A stretch of 64,000 nucleotides of DNA, from positions 191,661,619 through 191,725,618 of the forward strand of contig NC_081410.1 of NCBI RefSeq assembly GCF_030272615.1, given 5' to 3'. The notes beneath the pieces are model-generated. The model was not told where the DNA came from. It saw only the letters and a list, made by a program, of their open reading frames with translations, and made no database searches. Of this stretch, positions 23,293 through 35,810 are shown one piece after another (the first letter of the stretch is position 1; each line of letters starts with the position of its first letter). The position numbers and the translations under genes are program-made. This DNA is from Cryptomeria japonica. Taxonomy: Eukaryota; Streptophyta; Pinopsida; Cupressales; Cupressaceae.

Positions 23293-23900
23293 TTCTCGAT
23301 GCCCCGCTCTTTCTTTCGCGCACATCACATCAGTACCTGCAGTCAGTTTGTTCCTGCACTCCGTTCAGCCTCTCTTTCTTGTAAAACAAATTAAATGCTT
23401 TTTTTTTTGTTTTTGAATTTTTTTTTTAACAAATCATTTTCATTCTAACTTGTATCTTTTACAATAAAATTATTTATTTACTTTAGTTTATTAAAGATGT
23501 TAAAACATTTAAATTTAAATTTATTATTTTTTTGAAATAATAAAATTATTTTAACTTGTCATAAATTTATTTTTAACTTATTGTGACTTATTATCTTAAA
23601 ATATATTAAATATAAAATTTTAACAATTAAAATTATACAAATTATTATAAATTAAAATAAATGATTGTTATTTTTTTTTATATTATTCTTTATTAATTAT
23701 TTTTATTATTATAGTTTTTACAAGATTAGTACTTTTTATTATCAATATAATATAACTAGCATATATATCTTTTGTTTTAAGATATATGAATTACGCTGAG
23801 ATAAATCAAGGTGTTGAATTTTTTCAATTTAATATTTTTTTTATATCAAAGTTGAATGAAAAAAATTAAACGCCTTGAATAAGATATATATGCTAACAAA

Positions 23901-24262
<362 letters not shown>

Positions 24263-24289
24263 TTTTAATTGATATTTTTGAGATTTATA

Positions 24290-27200
24290 TTTGAGGGTTC
24301 AATATGGTTTAGTGTTGGATTTGGATAGGATAACTATTAAGGTGAATGTTTGATTTGAATTTGGATTCGCATTGAAATTGGTTTAATTTTTAATTGAGAT
24401 TAATGTTAGGATTTAAATTAGTTTATGGTTAACCATCAATTTTGTTTAATTTTATGGTCAAGGTTTAGTTTGGTTTAGTGTTGGCAACCTTAGAGAAGAT
24501 ACACTTGATTTATTCAATTTGTGATTTGTTTTATTAGGTTTAGTGTAAAAGTTAGAATACAATATGGTTTACGGTTAGCATTTGATTTGATTTATCATTA
24601 AGGTTAAGATTCAATTTGGTTTATAGTCAAGGTTCAATTTGCTTCATAATTTATTTAGGTTTAAGGTTATGGTTGAATTTTTATTTTATTTTCAATTAAA
24701 TTATATGTTAGGGTTGAATCGGTAGCAATCAATTTGGTTTAATGTTGGGGATAGGGTCAAATTTGGTTTAGGATTTAACTTCAATATAGTATGGGGTTAG
24801 GGTTAAATTTTTAAGGTTTTGTGTTATTTAGTGTTCAATATGGTTTATTGTTTAGTTAAATTTAATTGGAGTTCAATTTGGGTTATTGTTTAATAAGGGT
24901 TAGAGTTTAATTTGCATAAGGGTTTTGTAAGGGGCAGGTTTCAATTTGATTTAATGTTTGGGTCCAACCCAAGTCTTATTATTTAATTAAGTTTAGGGTT
25001 ACATTCAATTCGGTTTCTAGTACTAGAAATAGGTTTCAATTATGTCAAGTTTTAATGTTAGGGTTGAATTACATTCATAATTAGGGTTTAATATGATTTA
25101 ACATTAGGTTTAGGCACAACATGTTTGGTTTAGGGTTATCGTTCAATTTAGTTTACGATTCAATTATGATGGGTTAGGGTACAATTTGGTTTAGGTTTGC
25201 AATTAAGATTTAGTTAGGTTTAATATTTAATTAGTTTAATGGATGATATTCGATTTCATTTAGGGTTAGAGTTCATTTTGTGTTAGGGTACAATTTGGTT
25301 AAATATTTATGTTGTGGTGTAGGGTTAGGGTATAATTTGGTTTAGGATTTATGTTCACTAAATCGTGTAGTTTTTTTTAGTGTTCTAGTTAAATTTTGGT
25401 AGAATTTAAAATTTAGAATTTATAAGTATTAGGGTTTGATTTGGTTTATGGTCAAAGTTCAATTCTGTTTATTTTTATGATTAGGGTCAAAATAATTAAT
25501 CCCGATTAAATCATAACCATTATTATTTATGATGATATTTTTATGTGGTATTAGTTATAATAATAGTAATCATACATTTTATTTTCACTTAATATTTTAT
25601 TATTCCTCATTATTTTAGTTGCATGGGCATGTTGATGTTTTATGTTCCAACATATTTTTCTTTATAACTTAACTACATGATGATGTTTTACATTTGAAAG
25701 CATATTTCTTATACTTTGGTCATGTTGATGGTACATGTTGTATGATGTATATTAATCAAATATATGGTATTGATATTTTAACAATTGAAAAGGGTATTTA
25801 TTAAAAACTTATCAATTGAAGTATTTTTTAATGAAGAGAATACTAAAGTATTAAGCTAAATGATGTGGATTTATTACCATGTGATGTATTATATAATGAC
25901 AACAACATGCATTATGATTTTATTACATTAACTAAATATTTGTTTCTATTTGTGTTCTTTAATCAAGAAAATACTAAAGTATTAAATTGAATGATTTGGT
26001 TGTATTTCCTTTTGTTATATTATATAATGACAACATGTATTACAATGTTACCATGATTGATTTATATTTGTATCTATTTATGATTCAATTTAAGATATGT
26101 TCTCTTGAGGGGTTCTTGCATAATGACTATAGTTTATGAAGATAGTCAAGCAAGCTACATCATCCATCAATCATGACTAATGTTATGCAATGCATCAATA
26201 ATACATTACCTAGCTTAGATATGTTCACTTTGATGTAGGGTTAGGGTTCAATTTGGTTTCATGTTTTATTATGTGTAAGGTTGAGATTCAATTTTGTACA
26301 ATGTTAGGTTAGAGTTAAATTTGGTAAGGGTGGAGATTAAGCATCAATTTAGAATACTTTTAGGGTAAGTGTTAAGGTGTTATCTATTTGGTATATAGTT
26401 AATCTTCAATTTTAGGTTTAGTTTTTTTTGTTTGTAATATTAGGTTTAGGGTGCAATTGTGTTTAAAAGTAGGGTTATGGTTGAATTTCATTAAGAGACA
26501 GGTTTGTGAGTCTTAAAATGAAGGTTTGGTTTGGTTTATGCTTTTGTTTTAATTTGGTTTAGGGTTAGGCTTTACATTTGATAAGTGTTAGGGTTAGGGT
26601 TTGATTTGTTTTAGTGTGGGTTGAGTGTTAGGTTTTAATTTTGTTTTGTTTTCATTTTGTTGAAGGTTACTGTTTTAGTATTATATTATGGTTTGGTTGA
26701 ATATATTTTTATTGTTTAATTAGGATAGGGGTTATTTCAATTAAATGTGGTTTAGTGTTTATTTAAGATAGACTTTTTTAGGTTTAGTGTTTATTTAAGA
26801 ATATGGTTCAATCTAGTTTTTAATTAAAAATGATGATAATACCCACAGATGGATTTGGCACCAAAATAGTTCTTTTATAAACCATTACTTGAAAAGGAAA
26901 AACCAGATTTAGGAAACAATTTGATCTTATTGATCCACATGTAGTATTTATACATTTGGTTTATAAAACTCTTAAAGTAGTTAAAACTAATCAACCTAAT
27001 TAAAGTAATTCAATCAATTTAAATCAAATTTAATTGAATGATGTGGTTGTATTTCCTTTTGTTATATTATATAATGACAACATGTATTACAATGTTACCA
27101 TGATTGATTTATATTTGTATCTATTTAAAATGGTTATCACCTCTCCCCATTTCATTTTATTGGTAGGTTTCTTAGTCACAAAAGAGTTAATGGAATTATT

Positions 27201-27770
27201 CAAAGTTCAGCCTCTTTCATGTAATTTTTCCCTAATTTCCAGTGTAGCTCCAGAATTGTCCATCCCAACATCATCTCAGTAAATTGTGTGCTACTTTAAT
27301 AAATGGAGCACAAAACCTCTATGAAGCAGATGAAGGCAAGAGGAGTGGTAGCGGTGGAGGGGAATGGCTTTCTCCATCTATTTGATGCTTGGAATTAAAA
27401 GCCACAAATTAATGTTGAATTTTTTAATTATCAACTTCAAAAGGAGGGAACATATCTCACCCAAACGATGATAGTAAAAATAAAAACTATAATAATCAAA
27501 ATACTTAATAATTTGTATAATTTTAGTGCTAGTCTTATGGTTAGGGTTAGGAGGTTAAGGTTACGATTTACATCATAACTATCATAAGGTTATACAACAT
27601 GGTTAGAGTTAGGGTTAGGGTTACTTGGGATTATGATTAGAAATATGGTTATGGTTAGGGTTAGGATTTAGATTATGGTTGAGGTTAGGCTTAGATGATT
27701 AGGGTTAGGGTTAGTTTTATGATTAAGCTTAGGATTTAGCGTTATTGATAATTATGTAGCTATCAATTAT
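24290..27770 (+). repeat. Degenerate GGGTTA-like array (G-rich strand forward)
   Basis: For 3.5 kb the plus strand is built of diverged phrases such as GGGTTAGGGTTCAATTTGG and TTTAGGGTTAGGGTA, especially 24,290-25,490, 26,240-26,800 and 27,530-27,740. The words are telomere-like (TTAGGG/TTTAGGG) but never form a clean run, so this is an interstitial telomere-like satellite, not a chromosome end. Between 25,500 and 27,130 a roughly 95-bp phrase (ATATTATATAATGACAACA) occurs three times (25,885, 26,020, 27,065). There is no gene. Confidence 0.75.
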
Positions 27771-28605
27771 ATTTCTACTATTTTAGGATCTCCAAAGATT
27801 AATAAGACTCATTCCAAACCCTAAATGAATCTTCCTCATTAATAAAAAATAATTAATAAAGAATATAATCTTTATTAAAAAAAATTAATATAGAATTATA
27901 TAAAAAAAGGATAAAAATCATTTATTTGTATTGTATTCATAATTTTTTCAATAAAATTATAATGATAAAGAATAATTAATAAAGGATAAAAAAAAATGAT
28001 AACAATCATTTATTTTAATTTATAATAATTTTTTATAATTTAATTATTATAATTTTATATTTAATATATTTTAAGATTATAAGTTACCACAAATTAAAAT
28101 AAATTTATGACAAGTTAAAATAATTTTTAAATTTTTTTAAAAAATAATAGCATTCTAATAAGTTAATATTTAATATATTTTAAGATAATAAGTTAATATT
28201 TAATATATTTTATTAATTCAAAAAATTAATAAATTTATATTTAAATTTGTTAACATCATTAATTTATTAAAAACAAATTAAAGTAAAATTTTTAATTTCA
28301 ATCTAATTTTTTTTTCTTAAACAGAATTTTTTTTTCTTTATTAAATAATTTTATGATTTATCTTTTAAATTATTATTAAAAAAAATTATACATATATTTA
28401 AATTACTTGTATTATATTATTACTTACATTATTTATAATTTCACTGTAAAAGATACAAGTTAGAATGAAAATGATTTGAATTTTTTTTTTCCAAAAAACA
28501 AAAACAAACCATTTAATTTGTTTTACGGGAAAGAGATGCTGAACGGACTGTAGGGACAAACCGACTCTAGGTACTGATGTGATGTGCGTGAAAGAAAGAG
28601 CCACC

Positions 28606-28686
28606 ACATCACATTACATGGCATGGGGGGCATGGAGAAGGCATGGCATGGGGCGGGCCATTTTGTCCGCTGCGTAGCCAGTGCCA
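28606..28686. repeat. GC-rich tip repeat copy
   Basis: GGCATGGCATGGGGCGGGCC and the TTTTGTCCGCTGCGTAGCC phrase match the tips of the 22,209-23,292 fold-back element (same orientation as 23,246-23,292). This joins the fold-back region directly to the resistance-gene 5' flank. Confidence 0.8.
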
Positions 28687-29215
28687 TAAAAAGAAGGGGA
28701 GAAGCACGTGGAGTGTAAAAGGAATCTTTTACAAAGAAGGGGAGAAGCACGTGGAGTGTAAAAGGAATCTTTTACAAAGTTCTACGCTTCTCGTTGAATT
28801 TGTAAACACTTACCCTTTTTTAAGTGCTATTTACATTTTAATAATAATAAGCCCGCCTTCCGTGATTTTTAACAATAGGAATCTAATAATAAAATGACAA
28901 AATGACAAAATATAATAATAATAATAATAATAAGCCCACCTTCCGTGATTTCCAAGTTACTAATAATAAATGACAAAATATAATAATATAGCGTTTCCTT
29001 AAGGATGTGGATAAAAAGAAGGGGAGAAGCACGTGGAGTGTAAAAGGAATCTTTTACAAAGTTCTACACTTCTCGTTGAATTTGTCAACACTTACCCTTT
29101 TTTAAGTGCTATTTACATTTTAATAATAATAAGCCCGCCTTCCGTGATTTTTAACAATAGGAAGACAAATTTTAAATAAAATAAAATATTTAACCTAAAA
29201 CTTTCGTAGAACCCC
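28687..29215 (+). repeat. Duplicated 5' flank of the resistance gene
   Basis: AAAAAGAAGGGGAGAAGCACG followed by TGGAGTGTAAAAGGAATC... occurs at about 28,687 and again at about 29,012, each followed by TCTTTTACAAAGTTCTAC, TTCTCGTTGAATTTGT, TTTTTTAAGTGCTATTTACA and AAGCCCGCCTTCCGTGATTT. The first copy also has an inner 45-bp duplication (28,694-28,733 and 28,739-28,779). The two long copies are almost identical and recent. An (AAT)n run lies at about 28,911-28,933. The CACGTGG core (G-box) is repeated in each copy. Confidence 0.85.
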
Positions 29216-29352
29216 TCACTGTCGCGTAAAGATTGACGAAGGAGGGAGTAGGTGAGATGTCCGAGGAAGGAAGGTCAGTTTCGCTCTTCTCCACTCCTTC
29301 TGCCGTCCACATCTGCTCAGACTCCTTCAAATGGACCCACGTTTCTCCTCTT

Positions 29353-29359
29353 TTATAAG
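29353..29359 (+). promoter_or_regulatory. Candidate TATA box of the TIR-NBS-LRR gene
   Basis: TTATAAG in the context CTCTTTTATAAGCTTTG lies 104 bp upstream of the ATG at 29,457 and just downstream of the in-frame ATG at 29,331. A start site about 30 bp downstream would exclude the first ATG and give a 70-nt leader. Inference from position only. Confidence 0.45.
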
Positions 29360-29456
29360 CTTTGCGCTTCACCTCCTCACTTGCTCAACAAGTGTATTTT
29401 TCATTCATCTTTATCTTATATTCTTTCTCTCTCTGTCTTCACTTCAATCCGATTTC

Positions 29457-30007
29457 ATGGCATCTACTTCTGCTGCTTCTTCTTCTTCTACTTCAACGCC
29501 TGCCTTTGTCAGATACGAACCTCCCACACCTAAACTTGCCCTACATAGTAATAAGAGGTATCATGTGTTTCTGAGTTTCAGGGGACCAGATGTCAGAAAT
29601 ACTCTGGTTGATCATCTCTTCCAAGCTCTCTCCACAGCAGGACTCAATGTGTTCTTAGACAGCGAGAAGCTGGAAAAGGGAGAAATCATTGGGGAGAGTC
29701 TGGAAAGAGCAATAGGGAGCAGTGCCATACGCATTCCTATATTTTCTGTAGGCTATGCAGACTCTGCTTGGTGTCTCAAGGAGGCCTATGAAATGTTGAG
29801 AACCCCTGGCTTGATTATCCCTCTCTTTTATCACGTGGATCCAACTCATGTTAGATATCCTCTAAACAAGACAAGTCCCTACAGGCAAGCATTTATGAAG
29901 CATTATGGACATTCAGATCGTTACCCAGTAGAAGAGATAGAAGGGTGGGAGAATGCCATTCATCAGATCTGTTCTCGCTCAGGCTGGTCTACGGATATAA
30001 CTCAAGG
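29457..30007 (+). CDS. TIR exon of the TIR-NBS-LRR copy
   Basis: This is 183 codons plus two bases, intact. TIR motifs are in order: YHVFLSFRGPDVRNTLVDHL (first strand and helix), GLNVFLDSEKLEKGEIIGES, RIPIFSVGYADSAWCLKEAY (the WCLxE motif that supplies the catalytic Glu in active TIR NADases) and IIPLFYHVDPTHVRYP. I prefer the ATG at 29,457 (MASTSAASSSS): the upstream in-frame ATG (29,331) would add a hydrophobic 42-residue stretch and overlaps the likely TATA box. The exon ends AAG-G / GTAAGT. On its own it could give a TIR-only protein if intron reading adds an early stop (TAA at 30,009-30,011, in frame). Confidence 0.85.
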
Positions 30008-31178
30008 GTAAGTAAAGAGCTGCCCTACTTTGCGTTTATTTTTGGATTAGATTTCCTGTTGTTTCTATGATCGTTGACTGTATTTTTGTTCTCTGTCTAT
30101 TTTGCTGTGCGTTTTAGTTGTAGGCAACGGATGATGAATGGTTCTTATTTGCCTGGTTCTTATTTCATTCTTCCTGGGCCGCCACCCTGACCTCTCCTCT
30201 TAGCAGCTACCACACACTTCGCCTTGGCCCATTCTAGACTGTCAAATGCCCTCTCCTTTTTATGTGCCGATGCCTCTATTGCAATTAATTTACATCGATT
30301 CATATTCTCTTTGTCAATGCTTTTCACGTTCTACTTTCTTCTAGTCTATTCCTTGGATCGATGCCACTCATTTCTCTCTCTCTGCAACAAATCTGTCAGC
30401 TGTAAAGTGTCCAATTGGATAACAAAGATATTTCAAATATGAGTTATATTTTTAGATATGAATTATATTTTACACTTCTCCATTTCTTTCATGCGTTTTC
30501 CCATTCAAACACAAACTCTCATCCATGCAATCTTCGCCCTTCACCTTTTCACCTTCTCACCTCTCAACAAGCCTTTCTAATGCAAACTTAATTTTTTATT
30601 TATTTTTATGAATAAGTCTTTTTTATTAGAAAATAATATTAAAGTACATATTCACAAAAAAAGGCGGGGATACAAGATTACTCCACTAGAGTCATCTTTC
30701 TTGCCCCATACGCCAGTAGAGCCGGGAGTTAAAAATTATAATCTACTATTTTCATAGCTATTAATGTTTATTTTTATTTTCTTTGTTTGATTAATTTTTT
30801 AAATTATAATCATATAATTTTATTTCAAATTAATAGATTTTTTCTTTCACCAGTATAGGTTAATCTATTCTAAAAAGTTTAGAAATATATTTTCTTCTAA
30901 ATTAAATATTTTCTAAAATTTATTTTATATTATAAATATAAAATAGTTTAAATCTATAAATAGTTTAAATTTTTAAATATCATTAATAATAAATTATTTT
31001 TCGTTTTAAATGATTTACATTATTTTGAATATTGCATCATAAATAATTTTAAAATTTATTTAAAATAAATTATATTTGAATTAAATAAATTTTATTTATA
31101 ATTAATTGACAAATCTAATAGTTTTAAATATGTAGAAATTATATTTTTTTTTAATTTTAAAAATTAAATCTATTGCAG
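30008..31178 (+). other. Intron between TIR and NBS exons
   Basis: Donor GTAAGT at 30,008 and acceptor TCTATTGCAG ending 31,178 give a 1171-bp, phase-2 intron, in the place expected for TIR-NBS-LRR genes. Splicing makes a Gly codon and joins TDITQ-G-FEAQLIKTVV in frame. The second half is over 80% A/T by eye. Confidence 0.85.
30610..30735 (-). mobile_element. Short LINE-tail-like fragment in the intron
   Basis: A T-rich run (AGTCTTTTTTATTAG) followed by a GC-richer block with GGCGGGGATACAAG and CCCATACGCCAGTAGAGCC looks like the antisense of a retroposon 3' end, the same layout as 17,672. It is a weak call, with no TSD found. Confidence 0.35.
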
Positions 31179-32466
31179 CTTTGAAGCACAATTGATAAAG
31201 ACAGTGGTGAATGACCTAATGAAGACATTGGACAGAGTACCGTTACAAGTTGCCAAGCATCCAGTGGGATTGGACAGTGTCAAGAATCTTCTCATTTGCA
31301 AATTAAATCTGAATTTAGTGGACGAGGTGGTTAAAATTGGAATATGGGGTATTGGTGGTATTGGCAAGACCACAGTTGCCAAGGCCCTCTACAATCAAAT
31401 TTATTCTGAATTTGAAGCTGCTTCCTTTGTACCTGATGTACGTACCACTGCTACAAATGCCACAGGCCTTAGAAAATTGCAGAAAAAAATTCTCAAGGAT
31501 TTAACCAAAAATGATGTAGCTTGGAACAATGCTGATCAGGGTATATCTTTGTTCAGAGATCGTTTGGGAGGAAAACGTGTGCTGCTAATTCTAGATGATC
31601 TGGATTCTATTGAACAGTTGAATGCTTTGGTTGGGGATTGGTTGGCCCCTGGTAGCAGAGTTGTCATAACTACAAGAAACAAACAAATTCTCATTGTTGC
31701 CCCTATGCCATCCCAATCCATCCATGAGATGAGTGGGTTGTCGATAAATGAAAGCCTTGAGTTATTTAGTTGGCATTCTCCAATTACGAAAATATATCAA
31801 AAAATATAGTGCAAGTTTGTAGGGGGCATCCTCTTTCATTGGAAGTGATTGGATCCTTCTTGTATGGTAAGCAAGATGACATAGGTTGCTGGATGGAAGC
31901 TCTTAAAAATATTACTCTCAACCCAGAAATTCACAAAAGACTCTATATCAGTTATAGTGCTCTTAGTGATGATCAAAAGGAAATATTTGTTGACATCGCT
32001 TGCTTCTTCATTGGAGAACACAAAAGCTTACCCATTGTCTTCTAGAAGTCCTTGTACACCAAGGTAGAGACTACTATATCTAATCTTTCAATGAAGTTGC
32101 TAATAAATATTGATGATGAAGGTGCATTTGATATGCATGATCATTTGCAAGATTTGGGGCGGGCCATTGCAGAAGAAGAAAAACAAGGTACCAGACTACG
32201 AAAGGCTTCCCACAACACGTGTTTGCAAAATGTGCAGATTGAAGACACACAAGCCATGATTCATCCAAATTTGATTTGGTTAAGGATGGAAAATTGCACC
32301 TTTGCAATAAATAAGATCCTTACAACAATAAGGGAGACATACAAAGCACTAAGGAAGATAGATCACTCTATCTTTGAGGGTAACATTAAGCAATTGAAGA
32401 TTATGCAACTAACAAATAGCACCATCTATTTTATGTCTCTAATATTTTCACTTCCTGATGTACAAC

Positions 32467-33190
32467 ATTTGCAGTACTTGGACTTGAGAAAGTGTTGGAG
32501 TTTACATAAACTCCCTAATAGCATTGGCAACCTATCACAACACAACATTTGTACTTGGGTGATTTAACAATGTTAAATAAGCTCCCTAATAGGATTGGCA
32601 ACTTGTCCCAACTACAACACTTGGACTTGACATGGTGCGAAAGTTTAAATAATCTCCCTGATAGCATTGGCAATCTATCACGGCTGCACCACTTGGACTT
32701 GAGGTTTTGTAGAAAATTAAGTAACCTCCTTGATAGCATTGGCAACCTATCACAGCTGCAAAAATTGAACTTGGGAGGGTGTGAAAGATTAAATAAGCTT
32801 CCTGATAGCATTGGCAGCTTGTCACAACTCCAATACTTGAACTTGGGAGGGTGTGAAAGGTTATATAAGCTCCCTGATAGCATTGGAAACCTATCACAAC
32901 TACAACACTTGGACTTGGGACAGTGTGGGTTTGATAAGCTCCCTGATAGCATTGTAAACCTTTCACGGCTACAATACTTGGATTTGAGGCAACTTAGACA
33001 TTTAAATAAGCTTCCGGATAGCATTGGCAACCTGTCACAATTGCAACACTTGGATTTGACATGGTGTGAAAGTTTAAATAATCTCCCTGATAGCATTGGC
33101 AACCTGTCACAATTGCAATACTTAGACTTGAGCCACTGTTGGCATTTAACTAAACTCCCTGATAGCATTGGCAACCTCTCAAATACATGT
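32467..33190 (+). repeat. Ten near-identical 24-residue LRR units
   Basis: Units of about 72 bp have the consensus LPDSIGNLSQLQHLDL followed by about 8 variable residues. Two distant pieces (about 32,592-32,680 and 33,030-33,115) are almost the same (GNLSQLQHLDLTWCESLNNL), six units apart, which points to intragenic duplication. The high DNA identity between units makes unequal crossing-over likely. A minus-strand ORF of 311 codons (33,450-32,515) is a shadow of this repeat. Confidence 0.9.
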
Positions 33191-33208
33191 AGTATTAAGA
33201 GAATGTAA

Positions 33209-34440
33209 TGAGAAAATGGAAAGATTCTTAATCTTTTTATTTCGGTATTAAATACTTTTTCATTATTTAAATGTGAAGGTAGTATTAAATATAATTTCTT
33301 GAAAGACTCAATTTTTTGTATTAGACGTGCAATGCATTCCAAGAGGAAACTGCACCACCTCTTTGCTAGTTTTAAATTATTTATCATGATGATAGAGCAT
33401 GCCAATTTACATTTTTCTCTATTTGTACAAACACAAAGTAATGCCTTCATTGCAAGAATTACAATTTACGCACACAATATGATTTACGATATTTTTTTAA
33501 TATCTCTTTAAGTTTGAAGGATAGGAGATTATATTAATTACAAGTGGAATTTCAAGAAAACTGGAAGAAATATAAAATATAGAAAGTGTGCAATAAAATT
33601 TTAAATTAAAAATAATAATTTTTGTGTTATAAATATTTAATTTAAAAAGTTACGTTTTAAAATTAATTATTTGATCTTTTGAAAGATTTTAAAATTTTAT
33701 AAAATTATTAAATATCATTTGACCTAACTATATGATTTATGGTATTTTTTAAATATAAATTTTAAAGTTTGGATAATTATAAATTATATTGTTCATATGT
33801 TTTATTTTTAAAAAATAAAAAATATATAATGTACTTATTACATCATAATGACATCCACCAACTTTCTTATCCATACCATTTTAATGATTAGACAATGGAT
33901 AATTTAAAAATAAGTTAAAAACTAAAATCTAAATTAAAAAACAACTTCCTATTATTATTATTATTTATTAAATGCAAAAACAAAGATTTAAAAGAAACTT
34001 CTAATTTAAAATATTATGTTTTTAAATTTACAAAACTTCTATTGTTTTTTGAATGCAAATCATTTCATATTCTAAAATAATAGTAAATTCTAATAAGTAT
34101 TAATCATATGAAATTAATTAATCTATGCTAAATGTAAATATTTTTAAATTTTATAATATAAGTATGCTAGTTATATTTTTTTAGTTTTATTTAAAATTTA
34201 CATACATACATACATACATACATGTTTCAAATTAATCATAAAATTAATTGAAAGATTTTTAAATCTATTAAAATTAAAATTAAAACATTGGTTGACTTAA
34301 CCTTTTCTAAACTAGCATACCTATATTTTAAAAAATTAAGTAAAGTACACCCAGAGATATCAAATTTAAAAATGCTTAATATTAAAAAATAATAGTAAAG
34401 AGTTGATTGTAATGAGATTGATGTGAAATAGTTAATAAAT
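33209..34440. other. AT-rich flank, no gene seen
   Basis: The sequence is mostly A/T with no domain. A (CATA)n run lies at about 34,201-34,223. A 70-codon frame at 33,299-33,511 has no recognisable content. Confidence 0.5.
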
Positions 34441-35810
34441 TAACATTGAATCTAACCCTAATTTACCTGTGATGCTAAACTTGTTTAAACCCTAATCTAA
34501 CTTTAATCCTAACCATAATTAATCTCTAACCTTCACCCTATATAAACCCTAATCTAACTTTAATCCTAACCATAATTAATCTCTAACCTTCACCCTATAT
34601 AAACCCTAACCGTAATTTAAGCCTAACTCAAATACTTTTCTTATAACCATAATTTTATCGCAACCCTAATTGAACCCTAACTCTAACTTTCATTGAACCC
34701 TAATCTAACACTACACTAACCCTAATCTTACTAGTCTAATATCAACCCTAATAATATTCAAGCCATAATCATAATTAAGCTCTAAGCCTAACTTGAATAT
34801 TTCTCTTAAAACCCTAACTAAAGCCTAACCCTAATTGAACTATTTGAACCTTAACTAAATTTAAATTTAATTTAATTATAGCCTAACTCTAACACTAATT
34901 AAACCCTAACCATAATTAAACTCTATCAATAACATTCATTGAAAGGTCAACCCCAAAGTGCAGCGACAATTGCAATTCGCGTTGATACAGAGTGTTGTGT
35001 GTTTGAATCCTTGCAGGTCTTTCCCCGCTCTGGCGCATGCGTGATGGATGGTGGTTGGTGAATGCAAGCCAATTCTTGACCTTGTTGGCATTGCAAGGTA
35101 CGTTGGTGTTAATACCAATGCTAGTGGATAGTTCGACAGGCCCATACACGGCTGGTAGGTAGCTCAGTCGTGGAGATTCATTACAGGGGTGGTAATACCC
35201 AATCAAATGGTTTCCTCTACTCTCCTGAACAACGTACGGTGGATTTTGGTGGGTGAATATGGAGATGTGAAGAGATAAGGGGGACGAGCGATTTGGAGAG
35301 ATAAGGAGTCATGCTCGATGCAGTGGAGAGACAAGGAGATATTGGAGAGATAAGGGTTGCACGAGCAAGGGAGGCATAAGGAATACATGGATATCTCTGC
35401 AAGAGCCAAATCCAGGAAGCATTAATGCCTCAACAAAAAATTGTAGCCCCACGGAGATGAGGTTCCCAATGTGATCTTACGGATCAAAGTTTCAGTCAAA
35501 AGCGAGAGACCCATTAATCGATAAAAAAAAAAAAACATTCATTGAAGGTTAAATTCCTAAATTAAATAAACCCTAACTTCAACACTTATTAAGCTACAAC
35601 TCAAATTGAACAGTAACCTTAATCTTAGCCATAACCTTTATTGAAACCTTACCCCGATTTAACCATAATCCCAATCCTATCTCTAATTCTAATTTAAACC
35701 CTATTCTAACATTGAATATAACCCTAATAAAACCCTAATGCTAACCTTGTTTAAACCCTAGCCTAACTTTAATCCTAATCCCAATTCAACCCTAACTCTA
35801 ATTTTAGATA
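34441..35810 (-). repeat. Degenerate CCCTAA-like array (G-rich strand reverse)
   Basis: Phrases such as AACCCTAATCTAACTTTAAT and CCTAACCATAATTAATC fill 34,441-34,930 and 35,550-35,810, interrupted by a SINE-like insertion. A 57-bp unit is perfectly duplicated at 34,487-34,543 and 34,544-34,600. The G-rich strand runs opposite to the array at 24,290-27,770, so the resistance gene lies between telomere-like arrays in inverted orientation. Confidence 0.75.
34944..35533 (+). mobile_element. SINE-like retroposon with poly(A) and 13-bp TSD
   Basis: AACATTCATTGAA flanks the segment at 34,931-34,943 and 35,534-35,546, and it ends in about 13 A's. It interrupts the CCCTAA-like array. It has no coding capacity (stops throughout). 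GTTTGAATCC at 35,001 resembles a Pol III B-box, and TAGCTCAGTCGTGG at 35,160-35,173 resembles a tRNA A-box (one extra base). Their order is not canonical, so the head could be composite. At 590 bp it is long for a SINE. It could instead be a processed non-coding RNA copy. Confidence 0.65.

Larger units (their letters stand above)
29457..33208 (+). pseudogene. TIR-NBS-LRR disease-resistance gene copy, disrupted
   Basis: Intact relatives are intracellular immune receptors: TIR domains signal through NAD-cleaving activity, the NB-ARC is the nucleotide switch, and the LRR senses effectors. Exon 1 (29,457-30,007) encodes a Ser/Thr-rich leader and a TIR domain. Exon 2 starts at 31,179. It shows the P-loop GIGGIGKTT (about 31,348), kinase-2 LLILDDLD (about 31,585), RNBS-B GSRVVITTRN (about 31,651), GLPL-type GHPLSLEV (about 31,824), RNBS-D EIFVDIACFFIG (about 31,980), MHD (32,133) and then LRRs. 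Breaks are a frameshift at about 31,772-31,778, a TAG at 32,043 and a 1-nt loss at about 32,540. The LRR ends abruptly after about ten repeats with no post-LRR domain. With every break outside motifs, decay is recent. Sequencing error is possible but unlikely for three lesions. Confidence 0.93.

Noticed and set aside
24290-27770. True telomere
   Set aside because: Words are degenerate, never a clean TTTAGGG run, and genes and elements lie on both sides.
32515-33450. 311-codon minus-strand ORF
   Set aside because: Exact antisense shadow of the LRR repeats. Its repeating peptide follows the 72-bp unit.
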